From positions 744,001 through 808,000 of the forward strand of contig OY294047.1 of assembly GCA_958510825.1 (NCBI GenBank): 64,000 nucleotides of DNA. The letters run 5' to 3'. Below the pieces are notes generated by a model. The model did no database searches, was not told the DNA's origin, and worked only from the letters and a program-made list of their open reading frames with translations. The DNA comes from Brachypterus glaber (lineage: Eukaryota > Arthropoda > Insecta > Coleoptera > Kateretidae). Of the stretch, positions 24,281-36,400 are shown one piece after another. Numbering within the stretch: position 1 is the first letter of the stretch; each line of letters starts with the position of its first letter. Position numbers and translations under genes: made by a program.

Positions 24281-24401
24281 GTGGATACCCGTGGAAAAAC
24301 CGGCCCGAGTGGCAACCTAGGCCTACTCGGAGAGTTTCGCGTCGCCAGCAACATTCGCGGATTTTTCTCGACGCGTATCGGACAAGCTCTTCCTGATACA
24401 G
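24281..24401 (+). CDS. ChAT: ChAT coding exon 1 (GTG-initiated)
   Basis: This frame opens after TAG at 24257 and has no ATG before the donor GTATGT at 24402. GTG at 24281 lies in CACC-GTG-G, with A at -3 and G at +4, an optimal context. CTG at 24266 is a weaker alternative. I recall that fly ChAT was reported to start at a GUG codon, which fits. The exon encodes 40 residues plus the first base of Gly41, and exon 2 supplies the matching two bases. The conserved part is the C-terminal half, RVASNIRGFFSTRIGQ. Confidence 0.85.
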
Positions 24402-27400
24402 GTATGTTGAAACAAATGAATCAAGGTTCAAAATGGCCGCGATCAATATTATGTTATGTAATTACTAATAAGGGCCATTATCATATGGTTAAACAAAAAT
24501 AAAGAATATAATGGTAGTTTTTAGGAATGTTATCGCTTTTATTAAAGAGTAAAATAAATGAATGGTAAAAACACATCTTTAAGAACAAGCTTTTATTTAA
24601 GTGCACTAAAAAGAAGAAAATAAACTTTCAAGTAAATCAAACCAATCATTTTTTTACATTATACAATTTTATATAAATTATATAATATAATATAAAAGCT
24701 AGTAACAAAATGATGGGTTTGATTTACTTGAAAGTTTATTTTATTATTTTTAGTGCACCTAAATAAAAGCTTGTTCTTAATTTTTTTTATATTAATTTAT
24801 TTTAGTAAGTTTTATATAAAATTGTATTGTCAGCCGAACTAAGCATGTGCCAAATTTTAGCTTAGTATATTCTAAGTGGTCGAAAAAGCCTTGGGCAGAT
24901 TTGCCCTAAACATCCATACATACCTACTAATAACAAACATTGCAAGTTAAATAAATATAAAAGCTTGTACAAAGGCATTCTTAGACTAATATATATTTAA
25001 ACCATTTAGGAAACCGAAGTATAAATAAAAAAGTAACAAAAATTTATTGCAAATATAAATAAACATGATAACGAAGAACACGATTTATTTTTGACCAATG
25101 CGATTTTCTAGTGAATGATAGAATTTAACTCATCTCTAAATTTTAAGACACTCGCTGCTCAACAATCAGATTGACACTAGTCTTCCAGATCAGTTTGCCA
25201 TATAAATGCAAATAAAGTGCTCTACGTTTTTAATTATAACTAGAAAGCATGTCACAACATTTTTCATATGCTCCGTGATCAAATATGAATTTAGTTAAAA
25301 ATAAAATAAAATTAATAAATAAATAATAAAAATAAGAACACATAGAGCTCTTCATTTTCCTTTATTAACAATGTTTTGTTACTTTTTTATTTATGCTTCG
25401 GTTTGCTAAAGGGTAAATACATATTAGTCTAAGAATACTTTTGTAACTCTTTTATAAAAGCAATAAAATTTAAAAAAACTACCTTTATATTTTTCATTTT
25501 TGATTAATCATATTGATAATGACCCATAAGTGTCGAGTCTCGCAAAGGGTATCCGATACCTCCTAGTTAGAAAATTTAAGCACATCCTAGACAATTCATA
25601 ACATCATACATATTTAATGAACTTTTTGCCCCCTTCAATCCCATGCTCATGGGTTATAAACATTCCCTGTTATTCCATTCTGGCTACATCCTTAATGACT
25701 GTACTAAAGTACTTAGTCCAAAAAAGAGCTTGTTTCTCCATTTTTGAGTTACAAAGAGACTTATTTCTAGAAATATTCCCCAACTTTTAAAACATGTTTG
25801 GCTCCAACCCAGACAGCACATAATAACTAGTAAATATCCAGGGGATATACTTTCTGGATACATAAATTAAAAGATAAACATTTTTCGAAGAAAATAAGTA
25901 AATCTATAAAGAGGAAGTAATTTTCGCCCACTATAGAATGGTGGAAAACTTCTTATATACCCTTAAGGTATAATACTCATGCCCGAAGAGTATATCCAGT
26001 GGATAGCCTGGATTGCCATTAGATGTCCCATGGACATCCAAATGTCCGCCTATATCCACGGGATATCCACGAGATGTCTAGTGGACATCTATTTTTTTAA
26101 CCTCCCTAAAGTATATCCACAGAGATATCTCGTGGATATCCAGTGGATATCCTGGATATAGGCGGGATATCTAATGGCAATCCAGGCTATCCATTGGATA
26201 TACTCTATATCCAGAAAGTATATCCCCTGATATACTATTTCGGGCATGAGTATTTTACCTTAAGGGTGTTCTATATAAGAAGTTTTCCCCCATTCTATAG
26301 TCAGCGAAAATTACTTTCTCTTTATAGAATGACTTATTTTCTTCGGAAAATGTTTATCTTTTAATTTACTGAGAAAACATATCTTGATTATAAAGTTTCC
26401 AAAAACATTTACCACACCTCTAATTGTTTTATTTAAAGAATTAGAAATGGCCAAAATTTAATCGTTGAAATCGTAAAAAAGTGGGTTTGAACATTTTACA
26501 AAATTATTAAGTTATGTTGAGTATGAAGTCTATTTTAAGTCTCTACCTACATAATGTGTAACATACATATTGTTTGACACACGGTTCTAAAGCTGCCGAC
26601 GGAATGCGGCAAAAAATTATACTTGAATATAACTAGGGGGGTACCCACTGATCTCTTCGCTCACCAACCTCCGGGTTTAATAAAAGTTTACAGAGGATAA
26701 AAGGGAGACAGAGGAAAAAACTATTTTATACAATAGAGGTAAATATAACTACGCACGCGTTTACACTGCCCTGCTGAAAATGACGGGTATGTGCGGGTAT
26801 AAATGGTGCATAGTCCGGATTTGAGCGGATGAAATTCACCCACCCAAGTCCGGTTTGTGCACCACTTATACCCGCACAGACCCGTCATTTTCAATAGGGT
26901 GAATTCGCTTTAATCGGAGCGTTTTTTGTTGACCGTTCTGTGGTTTTTTGCACCTCCCTCCTCCTTTCGTCGTAGTTTTTTTTACCGTGTGTCAGACTAT
27001 ACATACGTACACTAAAAAAAGATCGGGTTTCTTCCATAGTTAGTTACATATGGAAGAGCATTTTTCTGGTTGCTGCATCCAGTAATAAGGTAAATAAGGG
27101 CAAAAAGACAAATTGTTTTAATTACCAGATCTTTAAATATTAAGCTTTCTTTTTGGTAACCATAATAAGTTGTCTTATTGCCGTTACCAGATTTCGGGTT
27201 GCAGCAACCAGAAAAATAATTGTTGCGTATTTAACTAATAATCTGGTTTTCCCAAACCAGGGACGGGTATCAGGGGGAAAGAAGGGCAGCTAGCCCCCTC
27301 AATAATAAATAATTTTCCAAGTTGAAATTTTTTTAAACATTTTAATAAGTTAGCAAAATTTGGTGACTTGCCCCTCTCAATCCTCCCTACCCTTCCCTGT

Positions 27401-30400
27401 CCAACCGGATCTTTTTTTTCAGTGTACGTAATATTATTTGACAAGTCGCGAGAACTAAACACCTGAAAGTTGCAGGCTGGAAGGGTTTCCTTCCACCGAT
27501 CCTGACAATGTTGATATAAGCTGCGCATTACAACATGCATAGTCAATATATGCAAATGTTTGGAAATTCTGGACTCAGGGCCGTAACTAGAGGAGTGAGG
27601 GGGGCTGTGGCCTTGATTTAAAATCCCTGGAATTTTTGTTGAGCCTTCCTGGCGTTTTCATTAACCCATTAGGAAATACCGTCCCAATATTCATACAGAT
27701 TTATTGATTTTTGTAACTAGTTATCTAGTTATTTTCTACCCAGATTTCTAAAAAAAATTCGGCGCTATAGCTATAAATTAATATAATCAAAATAACAAAT
27801 CCTTTAACTCAGAACCAAACATGGAAAATTTGTAATTAATACTATTATAGAATCATTTGCTTATAAAATTCTGAAATGTTTGGAAAATAATTAAAATTTT
27901 CGGCTGTGGAACATAATTACCAATATTGTAATCACAAATTCGCAGCCACGGCCAAAAATTTTGATTACAATTAAAAATAAGATTTTATAAAATAATCTAC
28001 TTTTCTAGTTTTTGGAAAATTGTGACCGTTACGCCCTGGAAGCTGAGCCCACCCTGTTTTTTTTATAGTTATGGCCCTGTCTAGACTAGAAACTTGTACT
28101 GTGATTGGTTCTTTTAAACCTTTACATGTATTTTTTTTTCTTTGCGTTTTATTTAAAAGCTAATAATGGGAAACTAAATGACTTGCACCACTTCCATATA
28201 TGGAAGTATACATAATATACAAGTGAGATTTCCACAAAATTATAAAAAACACTGGCACACAAAAAAATTAAGTTGGACTTTTTAGTGCTAGAGTACTTTG
28301 AAAATCTCGAAAACCGCGGTGGACCGGTATTAAAAAGTTGTTTCTGTCCGATTTGCCTAATTTTGGATATGTTATAATTCTCGACTTTTTGATCAAAGGC
28401 GTTTTGGAGCACTCCTAATCCAGTATTCCTGTTTTCAGTTTTTTGAAAAAGTTATGAGCTCAGCGAGCTTTTTTATTAGCAAATTCGTTTTAAACGCTCA
28501 AAAAAAAATATGGTCTGGTTAATAGTAATAGACTTAATTTTTTTTGTGGGCCTGTGTAATTTGAAATTCTGGCGAAGGCGCATCTACATTGCTTCTGCAT
28601 ATTCTATATAATATTATTATATACACTATATATACGTTATCTAGGCTAAATCATGTAAAAATATTTATAATTATGTTTATATAACAAATTTTGTTTTCTA
28701 ATTTGAAATCGACAAAAAAATTGAGAATTGTGATTCGTTTAACCCCCTTTTTACAAATCGCATGGCCCTGCATGCTCCTCTATTTTCAGGGTGCGGGGGG
28801 ATAAACGCAGTGCCTCCCCACCCGCAGTTCATTCAAAAATCTAATTCTAATTATATTGTTCAGGTTAACTCGATGGCACTGCGTCCCCCCGCACGAACAG
28901 CATCACCAAAAGAATCACCAAAAGAGTCACCAAAAGAATCAAGAAAATAGTTACCAAAATAATCTACAACCGAATCACCGTAACAGTTTGCTGCTCATTC
29001 ATCACCCTGTGGAACACCAACACTAAGAAACCATGACGACGATACCAATAATAAACATGGAGTACAGAGAACTCAAGGAGGTAGTCTGGGCGAAGCTACA
29101 AGAGCCCAAAATGCAGAGGAAGCTGGTCCTAGTAATAGTCTCCATAGCTCTGTTATTAGATAATATGTTGTATATGGTAATAGTGCCGATTATACCAGAT
29201 TATCTAAGGTACATCGGGGCGTATCAGGATGACCCCGTGTCGGGAAACGTAACAGTCCCCCCCGGGATGCCGGTGAAAAAGGACCACCACGGTCAGGACT
29301 CGGCTACCGGCATCCTATTCGCCTCCAAGGCGATAGTGCAACTAATGGTGAACCCCTTTTCTGGGGCCCTGATAGACAGGATTGGCTACGACATTCCCAT
29401 GATGATAGGACTGACAATAATGTTCCTGTCGACGGCCGTGTTCGCCTGTGGCCGAAGTTACGGCCTCCTGTTCTTCGCCCGAAGCCTTCAGGGCGTAGGC
29501 TCGGCTTTCGCAGACACATCAGGCCTGGCGATGATCGCAGACAGGTTCACGGAAGAAAACGAAAGATCGAAAGCCCTGGGTATAGCCCTGGCTTTCATAA
29601 GCTTCGGATGTCTAGTAGCCCCACCTTTCGGAGGAGCTTTGTACCAGTTCGCAGGAAAGGAAATGCCGTTTTTAATCCTCGCGTTCGTTTCCCTACTCGA
29701 CGGATTCATGCTTCTTTTAGTTATGAAACCTATAAAAGAACAGATAAAAGAATCGCAAATGGTGAAACCGCCTTCGGTTCCAATTTGGAGACTTTTCATG
29801 GACCCATACATCGCGGTATGTTCAGGCGCACTCATGATGTCAAACGTAGCCTTAGCCTTTTTAGAACCAACAATATCCTTATGGATGGAAGACAATTTAA
29901 CGACAGAAAATTGGAAAATAGGTATGATTTGGCTGCCAGCATTTTTCCCCCACGTGTTTGGTGTAATTTTAACAGTAAAAATGGCAAGAAAATACCCTCA
30001 CTATCAATGGATGATGGCCGCAGGGGGGTTAGCCTTAGAAGGCTTGTGTTGTTTTATCATTCCATTTGCAACTTCCTACAAACTCCTGATGATTCCAATA
30101 TGCGGCATTTGCTTTGGAATAGCCCTCATAGATACTGCACTGCTTCCAATGTTGGGATACCTGGTGGACGTTCGCTACGTATCAGTTTATGGAAGTATCT
30201 ACGCCATAGCCGATATTTCCTACTCCGTAGCATATGCAGTAGGGCCTATTATAGCAGGTGGGGTGGTTGAAGCTATAGGCTTCACAGCCTTAAACTTTGG
30301 AATAGCTTTTTCAAATCTCCTCTACGCTCCAGTGTTAATGTATCTAAAACATATCTACGATTTTAAACCGTTTGAAAACGAAGCTAATATTTTAATGCAA

Positions 30401-33400
30401 AATCCTCCAAACAAGGAGTATCAAACTTATACAATGCAGGATCAGAAGCCTATTTCTGGTGATGTACAAAACCATCTGGAGTATAGACAGGAAGAAACTA
30501 ATATTGATGCAGGGAATAGTTATAATAGTTATCCAGACCAAGGTACGTATAACCAATCTCAACAAAGTTATCAACAACAAAATTATCAGCAATATCAACA
30601 AGATTTTCCTCGCCCTACCAGTCGTGCTTTACCTCAACAACCACAGGCCCAACAACCAGAATTTCAACAACCCAACCCTTTCAGGCCACAAGAAACAGGT
30701 AAAAACCCTTTCAGACAAGGTCTTTAAATTTAGAGTATTTAACCATACAGAGTAAAGTTTTTAAAATAAATAAAGCAAGAGCCTAATATTTTTGTACGGA
30801 AAAATTGTAAAAGGGAATGTAAAATAATCTAACTTATTTTTAGAAGTCCAAAAAAATTATCAGTTTTTCGACTTTGACCTACAAAAATTTAATTTTTGTA
30901 TAATAACTGGCTTTTAGCTTGTACGGTAAAAATTATAATATACAAAATTAAGCTTATTAAATTTTTTATAAAATGGTTTATAAATATTTTTTGTAGAACC
31001 AATATTTTGGCTCTAAAGCCAATGAAAACCAAGACATTTTAGCTTACTGAAAATTATTTCTAATGAATTTTAAAAAGTTTACTCTGTATTATGAAAACTT
31101 ATCAATTTTTTTTAAATATAACAATTTTAAAAGAATATTTACGTATTATCCAGTTAAATTATCAATTCGTAAATATTTCGTAGTCAATTCTATTGTAAAT
31201 ATCAACGTAATATTTATTCCTATACGTTCAATTAAATTTATTTATAACGTTTAGATTTTAAGAAAATAATATTTTAAAATATATTTTGTTTATTTAAATT
31301 AATATTATTAATTTAAATAAACAAACCATATTATAAAATTGAAAATCTTCTTGAAAATGCTAAAATTTAAATGTGTTACTGATACAGTAAAATTTAGTAC
31401 CTANNNNNNNNNNNNNNNNNNNNNNNNNNNNNNNNNNNNNNNNNNNNNNNNNNNNNNNNNNNNNNNNNNNNNNNNNNNNNNNNNNNNNNNNNNNNNNNNN
31501 NNNNNNNNNNNNNNNNNNNNNNNNNNNNNNNNNNNNNNNNNNNNNNNNNNNNNNNNNNNNNNNNNNNNNNNNNNNNNNNNNNNNNNNNNNNNNNNNNNNN
31601 NNNGGGCTTTATTTTTTTTAATTAAACTTCTTTGTAAATTTATAGCTTTTTTAAATGTCATCTTATTTATTGAAGTTTTTCTACATAAAGAAAGGTAACA
31701 TGATTGAGTACAAAAACATTTCCCATTCAAAACCCATTTATTTTTTAATTATTGGGCGTTTCAGTATGGGATATAATGAACTTTAAGCAATTACCTATAG
31801 GGCAAATGCCCACATAAAATCGTTATCGGAAAAAGAGGGCTTAATATTTCTAATACGTTTTTAATTGATCGCTTTTTATATAAGGCAATCAATTATTTAA
31901 TTAAGTTTTTTATTATTTTAAACTTGATTTTTTTATTCATAACAACTAAATTCGGTTAATTTTTTATTTTTTTAACTTTAACATAAAAAATAAACGTTTA
32001 AGTACATATAGGTTATGTACTTAAACAAATTTTGAAGAAGGTAGGTAAGTAAATCTAAATAATCTTATTAAATCATATTGGTAAAATTCAAATACTGCAT
32101 AAAATTAGGCGTAAAAGTTAATTAATTAATTAATTAATAATCCTATTTTAGTTCAAATAGGAAAATTTATATACAATTAAATTTAATCAAAGGCAATAAG
32201 AAATTTTACATTGTTTAACCAAATGGTTTTTATTGCAATACTTTTAATGTCACTAGGATTATATTTTTGATTAATGCTTTCAAACAAGTTCAAAGGGCAA
32301 AAAAGTATGATTTTTAAGGTATGCCTTTTGGTCTAAAGGATTTCCCAGCTACTTAGCAAGGATTTATTAATTTAGCTTTGGATTATGGTTTTCATCGATT
32401 TTTAAATATAGGTCAATATAACAATATATAATTAACACACATTTACACATTTATAAATCGATTTTCATTTAATTAGTAATTTTCACAAAATTAAATTATA
32501 TTATATAATTATATTATATAATTATATTAATAATTGTTTCGCATTTATATTTTATAAAATTTAAATAGTCCATGTTTCAATTATAAAAATTAAATATATC
32601 ACAAGAGATGTACTGTTTATTACGAAAATTTGAATGTCTTAAAAAAAGTCCTGGCTGTATTCCCAATCCTCAGGGATCGAAAAATCCATTAAAAAAAAAA
32701 TAATTGAAAAATAAAGTACTTAAACATAGTTAAGGGGTTGGAAATAATAAAATATTCAAGTTGAGTTAAGTAATACCATTAAAACCCAAGTCGGATATCT
32801 TGAAGGATTAACGTAAAATATAACAAGCTTAAAGAAACAACTTTTATCCAAACTTTTGTTTAAAAACTTGGAAAAGCAGTTTCAGAAATATTAGCTTTAT
32901 TTTATTATATTTCATATTTTATATTTATTTTTATTGTATGCCCTTTAGTCCACAGAATACCACACTAATTTTTCAGTGGTTTATTATTTTTTTCTGGGAA
33001 AGTTTTCAATCCATTTATACATATATGAATTACAATGGTATAAACTAAATTAAACATTTTTTTAAATATTAAATAGTTAAGAGCATTAAAAAAACATTCA
33101 AGTAAAGTACCATTAAAAGCCAAGTCTCAAGTCTAAAAAACAAATTTTTTCAAGGTGTCCTTTACTTTCAAGTGAAGGAATCTTTGATTTTATACAAACT
33201 TTTATTTAAAAAATTTATTTGAAATAAAATCAGTTAGAAATATTAGCTTTATTTCTAAAAAAAAAATTCTTTTGGTCTAAAAAATATACCAGCGGTTTGT
33301 TAATTTTTGTAAATTGTTAAATTATTTTAAAATAAAAAATATAAAACTAAATTTTATGGAGATACACAAAAAGGAACATTCATAAATGTATATAAAGTTC

Positions 33401-36400
33401 TTGCACTTATCCAGTGGATACCTGATATCCACAATTATAATTTTATAAATGTAAAAATATATAAATCTTGAATCATCATTTTCATCATGCAAACGACGCT
33501 TTTATTATCGTGCTAATATATAATCATATATGCATAAAACATATCTTAAAATCCCTTGTGTACTAAAAGCTAAATAAATACATATGTAGACAAAAATAAA
33601 TAACAAGATTTACAACGAGTAGGAGCTTTTACTTGTTTTTTTTTTAAGTTGAATCATTCTGTAAGTATATCAACTATAAATATAGAACACAAAGTTATTT
33701 GAAGATACAACATATTAGATTAGCCGACAGAACTCTATACTAAAGTTTTATACAGGGTAATCCAAAAATAGGTTAAATAATCTATTTCTGATTTACCATG
33801 TATAATATTGTACATTAAAGTGAAATGTATCTAAAAACTTATTCATGTTTAATTTTATTATTAGAAATTATCTATTCCTAAGTAAAAATGTTATAATTTT
33901 TATATGACGTCAACATATCAGGGTATGTATTCTCGGGCTCGAGAGAACGCATTCCCGGGAGAAAGGTAGTGTGGGTTGCATATTCTTTCTCTCGAAACGC
34001 AAAACTACTTTTTCTTGAACTTCACTTCGCACGAAAATCGAGGAACTTTACTTCTACTACTCGGGAGCCTGAGAAGCGAGCGTTCACGGATATTTTGACA
34101 TATAAGTTAGTCGCATTTAAACATAACCCTATTTTGGCTTTGGTTTTGTGCTATTATTTTGAATACCGTTTTATTTTATAATAGTTAATAAAAGAAGCTT
34201 TTTAATATTTAGAAATTATTATACATATTATAATAATAATAATAACATAACGATGGACGATTTGGAAATTGTGGGGGCTGTTGCCCTTTTGGGAGATCTG
34301 CAAGATGCGGAAGACCAAATGGAGAACTAAGAACGGGAAGTGTTGGCTAGGACCGACCCTTTCCAACTTTCTAAAAAAAAATTGTAGTGAATTCAGGACT
34401 AAACAGCCCACTAATAACAAGAGGGTTGTCCTGAATAAAATTTAAAACTATTTTTTTTGTTGACTGCTGGTGGGCGCAGATCTTTTTCTGTTTTTATTTT
34501 CATTTTCAGTCATTTCTTACACTTTAATTTTTGGATATTAATTATAAAAAATATTCAAACCATAGCAACTTGCTTACAAATAATAAAAATAAAGACAGCC
34601 TGCGCACGCAAATTCGTGTCACATAATCTGATTGGTTAAAATCCGCTAAAATACTTGGCAACGCTGCAGCCGGCTGCAGAGATCCCATCACGCTCACTAC
34701 TGTTCAAGAATAGCAATTTTTAACTTTGGGGAACTTTGATATGATGTGATCAATTCCCTTCCTAGGAAAATTGTTCACGTTCTCTCGAGCCCGAGAATAG
34801 ATACCCTGATACGTTTTATAAAATAGAATATTATGTACTTATTTTAACGTCATACATTTTTATTTATATTATTATTTCTTATAAACTGTAGTTTTTTTTA
34901 AATATCCAAACTATTAAATAATCTAGTTCTTATAAATAGTTGTCCTTAATGTAACTAATGGTTTTTGTAAAAGAAGTCAACGTATGTTTGTTGTGAGCAT
35001 CATAGGCCATACAATAGAGCACTTAATACCGATCAAAAATATACTGTCTGGCTAAATTAAAAAAACTTTTTTATTGCGTACGCTCGAATACAACCAATGA
35101 AACGGCATTCAAAGTATTATTAATGATGCGTATACGTCGCTTGCAAAATACTTTACACTAGGATATTTCAAAAAGGCTTTGTCATAGAAACTTTTTACCA
35201 AAAGTTTTTTCCACGTTAAAAACCTTTGGACCAAAATTTAAGTGTTAAAGCGTTCTTGGAATATCGTAGTGTAAAGTTTTTTGCCAGCGACCTCCACCAT
35301 TAATACGACTATAACGAGCTTTCTCTCACCTTGATTGCGGTTTTCCACCGTGCAGTTATTGCTCTACAGTGCGGTCCAAAAGTCACCCCCCCCCCTTTTA
35401 ACTTTTGAACGAGTTGATATATCGACTTCTAATTTAGAACTCTTAAATAAGACAACTTAAACTATCTTTTAGCATATATTTGACATTTTCAGCTCTTAAA
35501 ATGTGGGCAGGGGGACATGGGGGGACTTTTTTTAAATGGAAAGGGGGGTCTTGTGATACATCATTTTAAAGCTTATAAAATTTTCTATTTAAATTAACAT
35601 TTTTAAATTTTTTAAAAATGTTTTTTAAGGTTTTGATTTTTCAATTTTTTGTGCTAAAACATTCGATTTTTTAAGTTTTTTTTTTATAAATTTTTATTTA
35701 TGTCAACTAAAATTAGTTTAAAAGTATAATTAACATTTTTTTATGATGAAATTAGGCATTTTTAAAAAATTATTTGTTTTTTTTTTAGAGGAATTTTGAA
35801 ATTAATACCCATTTTGACCCCATTTTAAACCCAAATTTTTTTTTAATTAAAAAAATATGGAGTTAAATGGAGAATTTTATAAGCTTTTAAATGATGTATT
35901 ACGCGGCCCCCCTTTCCATTTAAAAAAATGTGCCCCCATGCCCACATTTTAAGAGCTGAAAGTATTAAATATATGCTAAAAGATAGTTTTTGTTGTCTTA
36001 TTTAAAAGTTCCAAATTTGAAGTCGATATCTCAACTGGTTCAAAAGTTAAGAGGGACGGGGGGTGGCTTTTGGACCGCTCTGTATAATAATTGCTTATTT
36101 TTGATCGGTGTAAAATGTATTCTACTGTATATATTTCTAGAACTTACTTATTATACCTCTGTAAGTAGAAATTTTTGTTTGTTATAGTAAACTAGTTTCA
36201 GCCTTGTGTTAGAATGAGGAACACTGTACTGAATTTGTGAAATCTGAATGGATATATTAAAATGTTATTGAAATTTTTGGATTTTTATTTCCTCCTTCGC
36301 AAAAATAATACTCCAGCAATGTTAGAGAAATAAAAGATATAGAAGGACATGAATGGAACAGTTTTTTTAACGGCTTTAAAAGTCCAAAATTTTATTTTTA

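Noticed and set aside
24151..24396. 81-codon frame overlapping ChAT exon 1 from another GTG
   Set aside because: It is out of frame with the conserved ChAT N-terminus and has no recognisable product.
29304..30601. Open frames on the opposite strand and other frames of VAChT
   Set aside because: Shadows of the strongly coding VAChT frame; compositions follow its codons.
31339..31730. Open frames through the N gap
   Set aside because: Artefacts of translating Ns.
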